Of a stretch of DNA of 64,000 bases, positions 8,568 to 17,569 are shown one piece after another. The stretch is taken from positions 1 through 64,000 of the forward strand of contig CAAFZX010000026.1 in assembly GCA_900767675.1 (NCBI GenBank), read 5' to 3'. The DNA is from an uncultured Collinsella sp. (GTDB taxonomy: Bacteria > Actinomycetota > Coriobacteriia > Coriobacteriales > Coriobacteriaceae). The translations under genes and the position numbers were made by a program. The notes beneath the pieces were generated by a model that was not told where the DNA came from, searched no databases, and saw only the letters and a program-made list of their open reading frames with translations. Each line of letters starts with the position of its first letter. The stretch's first letter is position 1.

Positions 8568-10001
8568 CTAACAGTTGCTTTTTAGCTTGCGGCCCTGCTG
8601 TGCAAACTTATGCATATCGCTATCGGCCATTCCCTGCGTCTCGTCGTCGTGACGCTTGGTATAGAGGGGATCGCTCTGATCGTTCCAAATGCGATCTGCC
8701 ACGGGCGCCCAGGCCTCGGCTGCGGCGCGGGTCTTTTCGCGCAGCTGCTCGGGCGTTTCCTTCTCGACCAGGTCGGTGCTCGTGGCACCGGTTTCGGCCA
8801 CCATCTTGGGCAGCACGTCGGGGTTCTCGAGCATGGGGCAGGGCTTGAGGTAGTTGTCGTTGAACGGCTGGCCCTCGTAGTATTTCATAAACAGGGGAGA
8901 ACGCAGCGCATCGAGCAAGCTCACATCGTGGATGTTGGCGTTGGAATAGTGGATGAACACGCAGGGCTCCACGTCGCCCGCTGCATTGATGTGCAGGTAG
9001 CGGCGACCTCCGGCAATGCAGCCGCCAACAAACTCACCGTCATTTTGGAAGTCGAGCGTAAAAATCGGCTTTTTCTCGCGCATCTCGCGTATAAAACGAT
9101 ACATGTGCTCACGCTGTTCGGGCGTGGGCATGAGCTCCGAGGTGGCGTTGCGCCCGACCGGCATAAAGTGGAAATACCAGCAGAAGAGCGCCCCCTCGTC
9201 GATCATCCAATCTATGTTTTCCTCGGTGGCGACGGTATCGGCGTTGGCGCTCGTCCAGCAGGTCGATATGCCAAACGGCAGGTTGCGCTCGCGCAGAAGC
9301 TTCATCGCATGTTCAATCTTGGCATAGGTGCCCTCGCCACGGCGGGCGTCGGTAGTGTGCTCGTTGCCCTCGGCGCTAATGGCGGGAACAAAGTTTGCAA
9401 CGCGAATCATATCGTCGCAGAATGCCTCGTCGATGAGCGTGGAGTTGGTAAAGCAGAGGAACACGCAATCTTGGTGCTTTTCGCAGATCTTGATGAGGTC
9501 GTGCTTGCGGACGAGCGGCTCGCCGCCGGTATAGATGTAGATATGCGTGCCGAGCGCTTTGCCCTGCGTGATGATGGAGTCGATGTCTTCAAACGAGAGG
9601 TTCTGCTTATAGCCGTACTCGGCTGCCCAGCAGCCCGTGCAGTGCAGGTTGCAGGCGCTTGTGGGATCGAGCAAGATGGCCCACGGAATATTGCACTGGT
9701 ACTTTTCGCGGCTCTTCTCCTGTTGCGGCCAAGCGAGCAGGTTACCGTCGACAATAAGCGTCTTGAGCAACTTGGCGCGCATCTTGGGATTGAGGGTGAA
9801 AACGCGCATGATCAGGTCATACCAATTGCCGCGGCTCTTGATGACGTTGGTGAACGCCTCGCGCTGCGCGGGAAACACGCGGTCGGGGACCAGCTTGTTC
9901 ACGAGGTCCATGATTTTGTCGATGTTTTCCTGCGGGTTGTCGTCGAGATAATCGATGAGTTTGTTGAGTGCTGCGCGCTCCGCTGACTGTGTAAGCGACA
10001 T
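8568..10001 (-). CDS. Radical SAM protein with C-terminal auxiliary Fe-S (SPASM-like) region
   Basis: 477 aa. The radical SAM cluster motif is CNLHCTGC (Cys117, Cys121, Cys124), followed by the SAM-binding YTGGEPL. A helical domain of about 100 residues precedes it. The C-terminal part has further cysteines (GGCIAGGRRYLHINAAGDVEPC and CPMLENPD), the layout of SPASM-type auxiliary clusters, so peptide or protein modification is possible. No obvious substrate peptide gene is adjacent. The start at 10001 has GAAAGGA 7 nt upstream, better than ATG 10007. The exact reaction is unknown. Confidence 0.8.
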   Translation of the reverse strand: MSLTQSAERAALNKLIDYLDDNPQENIDKIMDLVNKLVPDRVFPAQREAFTNVIKSRGNWYDLIMRVFTLNPKMRAKLLKTLIVDGNLLAWPQQEKSREKYQCNIPWAILLDPTSACNLHCTGCWAAEYGYKQNLSFEDIDSIITQGKALGTHIYIYTGGEPLVRKHDLIKICEKHQDCVFLCFTNSTLIDEAFCDDMIRVANFVPAISAEGNEHTTDARRGEGTYAKIEHAMKLLRERNLPFGISTCWTSANADTVATEENIDWMIDEGALFCWYFHFMPVGRNATSELMPTPEQREHMYRFIREMREKKPIFTLDFQNDGEFVGGCIAGGRRYLHINAAGDVEPCVFIHYSNANIHDVSLLDALRSPLFMKYYEGQPFNDNYLKPCPMLENPDVLPKMVAETGATSTDLVEKETPEQLREKTRAAAEAWAPVADRIWNDQSDPLYTKRHDDETQGMADSDMHKFAQQGRKLKSNC

Positions 10002-10137
10002 GGGCATATCCTTTCACGTGTACTTCGTGTGAGATAATACCCATATGTGGAATTAAATGCGTCTAAAGAATCCCTAATGTGTCTATTCAACGAATCAATT
10101 TGATTTGGGGCGAAGTGTCATGCCCCAACACCTTCTA

Positions 10138-10204
10138 AGTTGCGGTGAAATAAGGACTGAATAGGCCTTTTAATAGCTTAAACACACCCTATTTCACCGC
10201 AACT
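10138..10204. repeat. Palindromic intergenic element E
   Basis: AGTTGCGGTGAAATA (from 10138) is inverted at the other end as TATTTCACCGCAACT (to 10204), giving about 17-bp arms with a spacer of about 32 bp. It sits between two minus-strand genes. The end of the ABC permease gene lies just after it, so it would fold in the 3' untranslated region of that mRNA. Confidence 0.65.
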
Positions 10205-10217
10205 CAGGGGGATTGCA

Positions 10218-11432
10218 TTACTGGTAGCGCAGGCACTCCACGGGGTCGAGTTTTGCTGCCCGGCGGGCGGGATAGAAGCCGAAGATGACGCCGATGCCGA
10301 CGGAGACCGCAAAGGCCAGCAGCACCGTGGCGATCGAAAAACTCGGCGTAATGGTACCGCTGGCACCGAGCTCGCCAAGCACGCCGGAACCCGCGGCGAA
10401 CATCGTTAGACCCCAGGCAAGCAGGTAGCCAATCAAAACACCCAACAGGCCACCGGTGACGCACAGCGCCGAGGACTCGGCCAAAAACTGTGCGGTGATA
10501 TCGCGACGGCTGGCACCCAGGGCTCGACGAATACCGATCTCGCGGATACGCTCGGTCACATTGGTGAGCATCATATTCATGATGCCGATACCGCCCACGA
10601 GCAGCGAAATGCTGGCAACGGCGCCCATGATGAGCGAAAACGCGCCCATAAAGGAATTGAGGGCGTCGATGGCGCTTTTCATTGATGTCGCCGATACGCT
10701 GTCATATTCGTCGTCGTCCGCGATGCCCTTCATACTGCGCACCTTGGATTCAATCGTCTTGCACAACTCGTCCATGTCCGTGCCCTCGGCGGCGAGCGCC
10801 GTTATGCTGGGAAACGATGGGTTCTCGTCGCCAAAGAGGCCCGAGATGGTCTCGCGCGGCATGTATAGCGTGAGCGAGCCCATGGAGTCGCTGCCGCCGT
10901 CGATAACACCGACAATCTGCACTTCACCGTTGGAAACCTTAATGGTCTTGCCCACTGCGTCCTGTTCGTTGCCGTACAGCTGGTCGGCGCCGCCACGGCT
11001 GATGAGCGCCACGTGTGCACCAGATTGGGACTCGGCCTGGGTGTAGGTGCGCCCCGCGACGAGCTTGCTGGCACCCACCGCGTCGAGCATGTCGCTATCG
11101 ACGCCCTGCGCCATGACGGTATAGCTTTTGTCACCGGCCTTGTACTCGGTATAGGCGCTGTCCACGATGCCGATCTGCTCGATCTGCGACACCATCTTGC
11201 GAAGCTTCTCGACGTCCGACTCGGTGAGCTCTTGCGACGAATAAATCTGTACCATACGCGCAGCGTTGAGTCCCAGACTGTTGACCAGGCTGTTTTGGAT
11301 ACCGCCGATAAGCGAGGTCATGGCTATGACGGAGGCGATGCCGATAACAATGCCCAGGATGGTGAGCAGGCTGCGTCCCTTGTTGGCCTCGAGGGAGTGA
11401 AGGGCTTCTTGGATAAGGTCGCGCGTGCTCAT
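10218..11432 (-). CDS. ABC transporter permease, MacB/FtsX family
   Basis: 404-aa inner-membrane subunit of a MacB-type ABC exporter. N-terminal membrane helix (SLLTILGIVIGIASVIAM), a large extracytoplasmic MacB_PCD domain (about 45-265), then three C-terminal helices with the FtsX-domain signature (NMMLTNVTERIREIGIRRALGA). It is the last gene of a three-gene operon (adaptor, ATPase, permease); its ATG overlaps the ATPase stop (ATGA). Such systems export peptides, antibiotics or lipids; the substrate cannot be read from sequence. Confidence 0.92.
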   Translation of the reverse strand: MSTRDLIQEALHSLEANKGRSLLTILGIVIGIASVIAMTSLIGGIQNSLVNSLGLNAARMVQIYSSQELTESDVEKLRKMVSQIEQIGIVDSAYTEYKAGDKSYTVMAQGVDSDMLDAVGASKLVAGRTYTQAESQSGAHVALISRGGADQLYGNEQDAVGKTIKVSNGEVQIVGVIDGGSDSMGSLTLYMPRETISGLFGDENPSFPSITALAAEGTDMDELCKTIESKVRSMKGIADDDEYDSVSATSMKSAIDALNSFMGAFSLIMGAVASISLLVGGIGIMNMMLTNVTERIREIGIRRALGASRRDITAQFLAESSALCVTGGLLGVLIGYLLAWGLTMFAAGSGVLGELGASGTITPSFSIATVLLAFAVSVGIGVIFGFYPARRAAKLDPVECLRYQ

Positions 11433-12202
11433 GCCTTCACTCCTTTCGTCGGATTGGCGAGTGCGGAAATCGTGGGCAGGTTATCAATGGTGCCGCGCAG
11501 GGTCTGCGGCGCGTGCGCAATATATGCGCCGTCGTGAATCCGACCGTCGCGAATGGTTACGGCGCGGTCGGCCTCGGCGGCGATACCGGGGTCGTGCGTA
11601 ATGAGAACGATGGTCTTGCCGCGTTCCTGGAGCTTGTGGAAGGTTTCCATGACAAGCGCCCCGGTTGTCGAGTCCAGGTTTCCAGTCGGCTCGTCGGCCA
11701 AAATGATGGGTGGATCGTTGATGAGGGCGCGCGCGATGGCGACGCGCTGCATCTGTCCGCCCGAGAGCTCCGATATGCGATGATCCCAATGGTCGACCGG
11801 AAGCGTGACGGCTTGCAGCGCATGCACGGCGCGCATCTCGCGTTGGCTACGCGGCACATTGGTGTAGGACAGCGGCAGCATGACGTTTTCGATCACCGTC
11901 AGGCGCGGCAGCAGATTAAAGCTTTGAAAGACAAAGCCGATGCTCAGCGCGCGCACCTCGGTGAGCTCATCATCGTCGAGCTCCGCCACGTTGAGGCCCT
12001 GCAGGTAGTAATCGCCTGCCGTCGGCTTGTCCAGGCAGCCCAGGATGTTCATGAGCGTTGACTTGCCCGAGCCCGAAGGGCCGGTAATGGCCACGAACTC
12101 GCCGGGATTCACTGCCAGGCTCACGTTATGCAGGATATGGGCGCAGCCGGCCTCGCTCTCAAAAATGCGATGGACGTTGCGGATGTCGATGACGGGACGC
12201 AT
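11429..12202 (-). CDS. ABC transporter ATP-binding protein, MacB/LolD type
   Basis: 257-aa ATPase that powers the adjacent permease. Walker A is GPSGSGKST, the ABC signature is LSGGQMQRVAIARAL, and Walker B is IILADEPTGNLD, the last typical of the LolD/MacB/FtsE group. A C-terminal extension of about 30 residues follows the core. It starts with TAATG coupling to the upstream adaptor gene and overlaps the permease gene by 4 nt, so the three are translated together. Confidence 0.95.
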   Translation of the reverse strand: MRPVIDIRNVHRIFESEAGCAHILHNVSLAVNPGEFVAITGPSGSGKSTLMNILGCLDKPTAGDYYLQGLNVAELDDDELTEVRALSIGFVFQSFNLLPRLTVIENVMLPLSYTNVPRSQREMRAVHALQAVTLPVDHWDHRISELSGGQMQRVAIARALINDPPIILADEPTGNLDSTTGALVMETFHKLQERGKTIVLITHDPGIAAEADRAVTIRDGRIHDGAYIAHAPQTLRGTIDNLPTISALANPTKGVKA

Positions 12203-13623
12203 TACATGCCCTCATCGGCAGACTTGCTGCCAGAGTCGCCGCCGTCGGCCGTCATGCCCGCGCCGGTATCCATCACGATGGTGTCGCCGTCGCGCAGTTT
12301 GGTGACCGGCACGTTAGGGTTGATCTCGTTGCCCTGGTCGTCGCGCTTGACCTGCGTTTTGCCGACCACGGCGTCGTTATCGTTTTGCGTCACGACGGTC
12401 ACCTTTACGCGTCGGGTCTGTTTGCCCTCGCCGTCGGTTGCCACGTTGACGTAATAGTGCTCGCCATCCTCGGTCATGAGTGCCATGGTCGGCACCATCA
12501 CCACATCGTCGAGCTGTTCGGTCACCACCGAGACCTCGGCGGTCATGCCCGGCTTGAGACGCGCGTCGGGCGCTTCAATCAAAATGTCGACGTTAAAGGT
12601 CACACTGCCACCTCCACCGTTGGTGGAGTCGGAGTTTGCCACCGAAGCGATTGCCGTGACTGTTCCCTGGCTCACGATATCGGGAAAGGCTGGATAGGTA
12701 ACGTTGGAGCTCTGGCTCACGGCGATCTTGGCGATATCCTTTTCACCCACCTGAACGGTGACCTTCATCTTGGAGAGGTCGGCGATCTGCATGCACTGCT
12801 TGCCGCCGCTCGTATCGCCTTCGCCCATAATCATGCCACCCGTTACCGTGGCGCCGACCTTGGCGTTGAGCTCGACGATGCTGCCCGAGCTGGGCGCGGT
12901 CACGGTGCGCTCGGCGGCTTTGGCGTTTGCCTGGTCCAGGGTCGCCTGGGCCGAGGCTAGGTTGCGTTGGGCGCTCGAGACGGCGCTCGTGTCGGCGGTG
13001 CCGCTGGCGCCACTCGCGCTTGGCGCATCTGCTTCAGGCGCCGGAGCGGCTTGGGCGGCAGCTACCGCTTTCTGTGCGTTGGCGAGGTCTTCCTGTGCCG
13101 CTGTCACCGCGCGCTGCGCCTCGGCAACGTTGCGATCGAGCTCGTCGTTTTTAATGGTCATGAGCACGTCGCCCTCGTTGACGGACTGGCCGGCTTGCAC
13201 GTTGATCGATGCCACCGTGCCGTCGACAGAAGGGGAGACCACCGAAGCCGAGATGGGCTTGAGTTGGCCTTTAGCCTCGACGGTGGTCGTAAAAGTGCCC
13301 TCAGTGACCATGTCGGTCACCGGCCCGTTGGTACCTGCGGGCCGTGCGTTGATGACTAAGGTCACGACAACGGCGATGAGCACAATGGCGGCCACGACGC
13401 CGGCCGCAATGCCGCGTCGGATGAGCTTTTTGCGCCGACGCTCGGCACGCTTCGCTTTGAGTTTGGCGTAGGCCTCTTCGTCAGAAATCTCGGTTGTATC
13501 GCTTGTGCTGCCGTTTTGCTGTGCGGCGTGCACGTTTGTTATGAGGGGAAGCGTTTCGGTGGCACCCTCGGGCGTTCGCTCGGCATCATTCGGTCCCGGG
13601 GTAATGGTGGGGACATTCGACAT
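12202..13623 (-). CDS. HlyD/MacA-like efflux adaptor (membrane fusion protein)
   Basis: 473 aa. A cytoplasmic polar N-terminus of about 70 residues ends in KAKRAERRRKKLIRRG. One transmembrane helix follows (AAGVVAAIVLIAVVVTLVI), then a biotinyl-lipoyl-like domain (VDGTVASINVQAGQSVNEGDVL). The coiled-coil hairpin is rich in Ala/Gln (AEAQRAVTAAQEDLANAQKAV) and interrupted by a Pro/Ala/Ser linker, and a beta-barrel region completes it. The adaptor probably links the permease to the cell wall side. The start at 13623 has GGAG 5 nt upstream. Odd feature: an unusually long cytosolic tail for this family. Confidence 0.9.
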   Translation of the reverse strand: MSNVPTITPGPNDAERTPEGATETLPLITNVHAAQQNGSTSDTTEISDEEAYAKLKAKRAERRRKKLIRRGIAAGVVAAIVLIAVVVTLVINARPAGTNGPVTDMVTEGTFTTTVEAKGQLKPISASVVSPSVDGTVASINVQAGQSVNEGDVLMTIKNDELDRNVAEAQRAVTAAQEDLANAQKAVAAAQAAPAPEADAPSASGASGTADTSAVSSAQRNLASAQATLDQANAKAAERTVTAPSSGSIVELNAKVGATVTGGMIMGEGDTSGGKQCMQIADLSKMKVTVQVGEKDIAKIAVSQSSNVTYPAFPDIVSQGTVTAIASVANSDSTNGGGGSVTFNVDILIEAPDARLKPGMTAEVSVVTEQLDDVVMVPTMALMTEDGEHYYVNVATDGEGKQTRRVKVTVVTQNDNDAVVGKTQVKRDDQGNEINPNVPVTKLRDGDTIVMDTGAGMTADGGDSGSKSADEGM

Positions 13624-13656
13624 GGCGTCTCCTTTATTGAAAGTATCTTGATAAGT

Positions 13657-13688
13657 ATATGCGCCCGTCGCGATGGCCGGGCGCATAT
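13657..13688. other. Hairpin in the intergenic region upstream of the efflux operon
   Basis: ATATGCGCCCG (13657-13667) pairs perfectly with CGGGCGCATAT (13678-13688). It lies between the L,D-transpeptidase stop and the adaptor start on the minus strand. No T-run follows, so it may be an attenuator or an operator for a dimeric regulator. Confidence 0.5.
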
Positions 13689-13752
13689 AGCGGTATCTTT
13701 CGGAACTGTTAGATTGGAGCGTCAGTTCCCCGTTGTGTGAAGGCGTGTTTCC

Positions 13753-15498
13753 CTACGAGTGCACGACCACGCACAGGCCGACGCTGATGCAGTCGTGGAG
13801 CGCCTTGGCATCGGCCAGGCGCAGGTTGATGCAGCCGTGGCTTCCGCACCACTTATAGGACTCGGCATTGTCGAAGCTCTTGTCGTTTTGCCAGGTAGCG
13901 TCGTGGAAACCGATCATATTGCCCTCGAACGGCATCCAATAGCTGACCGGGCTCTCGTATTTGGGCTTTCCGGTCTCGGGGTCTTTAGCACCGATGAGCT
14001 TGCTTGCGCCGTCGTTGCTGTTGATCTGCCACACGCCCTCCGGGGTGGCGTCTTCGCCCGGTTTGCCGGAAATAAAGTTGGCCTCCCACACGATATTGCC
14101 GTTCTCGTCGTAGTAGCGCGCGTGCTGCTCGGACAGGTCGACGTCGATATAGGCCTTCCAATCGGGCTCGCCCTTGGCGGTAAACGTGTCGGCCTTCTTG
14201 GAGTACGAAATCTCGATATCGCCGGTCTGCTTGTTATTGATAGCGTCCTCGACCTGCTTGGCGAGCGTGTCGCTGTCGATGGACCAGCCAAAGTCGCCGC
14301 CCTCGACAGCGCACTCCTTGCCGTCGGCGCGTGTCCACCAGCGGGTGGATCCCACGGTGTTAAAGCCGTTAGCGAGCTCGGCGGCCCAGCTGCCGATCTG
14401 CGACGTATCGAGCGTGGGGTTGGCCGGATCGGCAAAGCTGATCCACTGCAGCACCGAGCTGCCGTCCACTTTACCGGCATCATTGCCGTTGAGCTTAAGG
14501 GTCACGTTGACGCCCAGGAAGTTGTTGGCGGCATCGCATGCAGCCTGAATCTGGTCGTTGGTGAGGGTGCCGTTGAGCGGTTCGTAGGCGTCGTTTCCGA
14601 TCTTGGTGATATCGACGTTCTCGGCGAGCGATGCGAGCTCGATCTCGGCATATTTGATGACATGCTCACGGTTGAGCTTCTCGTTGGAACGGGCCTTATC
14701 AACGGTGAACTTGCCGGCCTTCTCGTCATAGGAGCTGGTGGCCTCGAAGGTGCCCGAGCGGCCCTCGTTGAACTCGTCGATGGCGCTGCCCAGGTCCTCC
14801 TCAAACTGCTTTTGGTCAAAGGCATCGGAGAGCATGGACAGGTCGACGTCCTGGTCCAAGTCGACCGAGCCGTTCTTGGTGGCGCTAACGGTTTTGCCGC
14901 CGAGCGACGCGATGAGGCGCGACGGCCACAGCAGCGGCTCGTTTTTGCTGATAATCTCGTGGGCGGCTTCCTCGCCATCGACGATGGGCTCGTCGGACTC
15001 GGGCTGGTAGGTCCAGCTAAAGTCATCGCCCGCCACGGTGAGCTTGTAGTGCTTCCATGCCGAGTTGACCTTGGTGGCTGCCGAAGATGCGTTAGAGAGC
15101 GAGATGTCGACGCCGGCGATGGTGGTGTTGGGGTAAGCGACCTGCGAGAACGCCACGACGCCTACGATGTAGACGATCGCGACGAGGCCGAGGACGACAA
15201 AGAGGGCCGTCTTTCCGCCCGACTTGCTGCTTTTGTTGGTGTGCTTGTCCGCGGGTCCGCGATTGCTTGCCGCGCGAGTGTGCGAAGGGCCCTGCTTGGG
15301 GGCGGGACCCTGTGCGGAACGCTGCTGATATTGTTGATGCGGCTGGTATTGACGCTGATTCGGGCGCTGAGAGGCATTGGCCGGGCCGTGTTGTTGGCTG
15401 TGAGCCGGCGCGATGGGGCGCGGCGATTGGACGCCGCCAGTATGCCTACTGGGCTGTTGCGGATCGGGAATCATGTTGCTGCGGTCGATTTGCGACAT
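13753..15498 (-). CDS. L,D-transpeptidase (YkuD) with peptidoglycan-binding domain
   Basis: 581-aa membrane-anchored cell-wall enzyme that forms 3-3 peptide crosslinks. The first 95 residues are a Pro/Gln-rich, probably disordered cytoplasmic segment. A single membrane helix at about 97-119 (FVVLGLVAIVYIVGVVAFS) is followed by PG_binding_4-like repeats. The YkuD catalytic domain (about 445-581) ends with the active-site motif SHGCINLRLADA; the catalytic Cys is near 556 and the upstream His is in GFHDATW. AAGGAA lies upstream of ATG 15498. Likely monocistronic. Confidence 0.93.
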   Translation of the reverse strand: MSQIDRSNMIPDPQQPSRHTGGVQSPRPIAPAHSQQHGPANASQRPNQRQYQPHQQYQQRSAQGPAPKQGPSHTRAASNRGPADKHTNKSSKSGGKTALFVVLGLVAIVYIVGVVAFSQVAYPNTTIAGVDISLSNASSAATKVNSAWKHYKLTVAGDDFSWTYQPESDEPIVDGEEAAHEIISKNEPLLWPSRLIASLGGKTVSATKNGSVDLDQDVDLSMLSDAFDQKQFEEDLGSAIDEFNEGRSGTFEATSSYDEKAGKFTVDKARSNEKLNREHVIKYAEIELASLAENVDITKIGNDAYEPLNGTLTNDQIQAACDAANNFLGVNVTLKLNGNDAGKVDGSSVLQWISFADPANPTLDTSQIGSWAAELANGFNTVGSTRWWTRADGKECAVEGGDFGWSIDSDTLAKQVEDAINNKQTGDIEISYSKKADTFTAKGEPDWKAYIDVDLSEQHARYYDENGNIVWEANFISGKPGEDATPEGVWQINSNDGASKLIGAKDPETGKPKYESPVSYWMPFEGNMIGFHDATWQNDKSFDNAESYKWCGSHGCINLRLADAKALHDCISVGLCVVVHS

Positions 15499-15615
15499 CG
15501 TTTATATTTCCTTCGAGTTTCGACTTGCGGCTCATCGTGTTTTAACTGGGCTTGCATTATAGCGATTAGCTTGTTGTTTGTGGTGCGGAAACAGTATCAG
15601 TTTGGAGAAGTCTGC

Positions 15616-17223
15616 CTATCCGCATATGCCGCATTTGGCGCAGGCAGAAAGCGCGGCCGGGGCTTGAGCGATGCCACCCTTGGCCGTTTCGCGCAGGGTT
15701 GCCGGTAGGGCGTGGCCCACCGAGAGCATCACATGCGCCATCTGGTCAAACGGCACCAGGCTCTTGATGCCGGCGAGCGCGAGCTGGGCCGAGCTGAAGG
15801 CCGCGGCCACGCCGATGGCATTGCGGTTTTGGCACGGCACCTCAACAAGTCCGCCCACGGGGTCGCAAACGAGGCCTAGCAGATTGCTCAGCGCGATGGA
15901 ACTGGCGTCGAGTGCCTGCTCGGGGGTGCCGCCGAGCATCTGCACCAGCGCGGCGGCGGCCATGGCGGCGGCGCTTCCCACCTCGGCCTGGCAGCCGCCC
16001 TCGGCGCCGGCGACGCAAGCGCTCGTGGTGAGGTTGAGGCCGATGGCAGCAGCACAGTAGAGGGCGTCCATGACCTGCTCGTCGTCGAGCTGCAGGTGGT
16101 CGGCAAGTGCCAGCACGCAGCCGGGCACGACGCCCGCGGAGCCTGCCGTGGGGGCGGCGACGATCACGCCCATAGTGGCGGAGCGCTCGAGCACGGCCAT
16201 CGCGCGGGCCACGGCATCGGTCTGAACGGTGCCCATCAGGTTTGTGCTCAAATCGTTACGGCCGGTGGCATCGACGAGCTTCGCCTCGCCGCCGATGAGC
16301 CCGCCGAGCGAGCGCTGCGGATTGGCGATGGGGGCCGTGGTCTCCTCGCGCATAACGTCGAGCACGCGGCGCATCGCGGCGACGGCGTGCTCCTCGCCGG
16401 TCAGACGCGCTTCGCGCACGGCCATGACGGCGCCGATGCTGAGTTCCAGCTCCTTGCAAGCGTCGAGCAGCTGTTCGCCGTCATCGAAGATCTCCTTGGC
16501 CGAGACGCCGGGGGAGAGCGATGATGCCGAGCCCGGGAGTTCAATAAAGGTGGCGTAGTCGACGTTGTCGAGCTTGCGGAGCATGGGAATGACGGTATCG
16601 TCGGGGACGCCGTCGGTCTCAAAGACAGAGTAGGCCTGGCCGCCCACCTCGGTGCGGTAGGTGCGGCAAAACGCGATGTTCACGTGTACGTAGGCGAGTA
16701 GGTTCGTGAGTGCGGCGAGCACGCCGGGAACATCCTGGTGCGCCACGAAGAGCGTTGAATACATGCCCGAGATGTCGACGCCGACGCCGTTGATGCGGCT
16801 GATGCGCATTTTGCCGCCGCCTAGGCTCTCGCCGCGGACCTGTGCCGTGGCACCCCTGTCGTCGAACATCTCGATATCGACGGTGTTGGGGTGGATGGAG
16901 GCGTCGTCGCCCTTAATGTCAAAGTGATATTCGAGGCCTTGCTTACGCGCGAGGTCGAAGGCCTGCTTGATATTCTCGTCATCGGTGTCGAGGCCCAGGA
17001 TGCCCGCGACAAGCGCGCGATCGGTGCCGTGGCCACGGTAGGTGTGGGCGAAGGAGTTCCACAGGCCAAAGGTGACTTTGGTAATGCGGCCTTCCAGCAG
17101 GCTGGCGGCCACCTGGGCGCAGCGTAGGGCGCCGGCGGTGTGTGACGAGCTGGGGCCGACCATGACGGGCCCCAAGATCTCGAATGCCGAGGTCGTAGCT
17201 AGTGTTTGCGGCTTGCCTGCCAT
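15616..17223 (-). CDS. sdaA: L-serine ammonia-lyase, iron-sulfur dependent
   Basis: Converts L-serine to pyruvate and ammonia using a 4Fe-4S cluster. Single-chain form of 535 aa. The N-terminal beta domain contains GPSSSHTAGALRCA; an ACT-like segment (about 145-220) follows, as in Type 2 enzymes. The C-terminal alpha domain has the conserved SACVAGAEGGCQAEVGSA cysteines and ends CAKCGICG. GGAG precedes ATG 17223. Serine breakdown to pyruvate fits a fermentative amino-acid user. The palindromic element B lies immediately upstream in its promoter region. Confidence 0.93.
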   Translation of the reverse strand: MAGKPQTLATTSAFEILGPVMVGPSSSHTAGALRCAQVAASLLEGRITKVTFGLWNSFAHTYRGHGTDRALVAGILGLDTDDENIKQAFDLARKQGLEYHFDIKGDDASIHPNTVDIEMFDDRGATAQVRGESLGGGKMRISRINGVGVDISGMYSTLFVAHQDVPGVLAALTNLLAYVHVNIAFCRTYRTEVGGQAYSVFETDGVPDDTVIPMLRKLDNVDYATFIELPGSASSLSPGVSAKEIFDDGEQLLDACKELELSIGAVMAVREARLTGEEHAVAAMRRVLDVMREETTAPIANPQRSLGGLIGGEAKLVDATGRNDLSTNLMGTVQTDAVARAMAVLERSATMGVIVAAPTAGSAGVVPGCVLALADHLQLDDEQVMDALYCAAAIGLNLTTSACVAGAEGGCQAEVGSAAAMAAAALVQMLGGTPEQALDASSIALSNLLGLVCDPVGGLVEVPCQNRNAIGVAAAFSSAQLALAGIKSLVPFDQMAHVMLSVGHALPATLRETAKGGIAQAPAALSACAKCGICG

Positions 17224-17280
17224 GGCTGCTCCTTTGCCTTGTCTCGTCGTCCCGAGGGGCGGGGCATACTCTGTCCCGCC

Positions 17281-17401
17281 GTTCCGAGGGCTTTAGTATT
17301 TGGTCGCCTGCTCGGACAGTCCTGCTCGCACGGAGAGCACATTAAGTGCTCTCCGGCTCGTGCGGAACTCGCGATCGACCAAATACTAAAACCCTCGGAA
17401 C
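17281..17401. repeat. Long palindromic element B (conserved core, private arms)
   Basis: Arms 17281-17306 and 17376-17401 are 26-bp reverse complements with one mismatch. A nested hairpin (17332-17340 with 17346-17354, loop ATTAA) lies at the centre. Read on the minus strand, the core (CGCGAGTTCCGCACG, then the hairpin, then GCAGGACTGT) matches the element at 1-107. The hairpin stems differ by compensating changes (GGAAAGCAC versus GGAGAGCAC). Confidence 0.8.
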
Positions 17402-17495
17402 TTAGGATACATGGTTGGAGTCGCTCTGCTGCAAAATTTATCGGTCTGTGGTCTATTCCATGTCCCAGGTCGGCTCATCTTCGCCACCGGATTAA

Positions 17496-17535
17496 TAAAA
17501 AAGAAGTACCGCTTGGGGGCGGTACTTCTTTTGAA
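17496..17535 (-). terminator. Rho-independent terminator of metK
   Basis: On the minus strand AAGTACCGC pairs with GCGGTACTT over a 6-nt loop, followed by CTTTTTTATT. It lies 35 bp after the metK stop. Confidence 0.88.
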
Positions 17536-17569
17536 AGCTTGTGCGTGTTGCGACCTTGGTGGTTCCTAA

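Noticed and set aside
13759..15708. 649-codon frame antisense to the L,D-transpeptidase
   Set aside because: Shadow of a well supported YkuD gene; the product shows no domain.
17281..17401. Reading element B as a simple Rho-independent terminator of sdaA or metK
   Set aside because: It lies upstream of sdaA, has no T-run, and metK has its own good terminator at 17496-17535.
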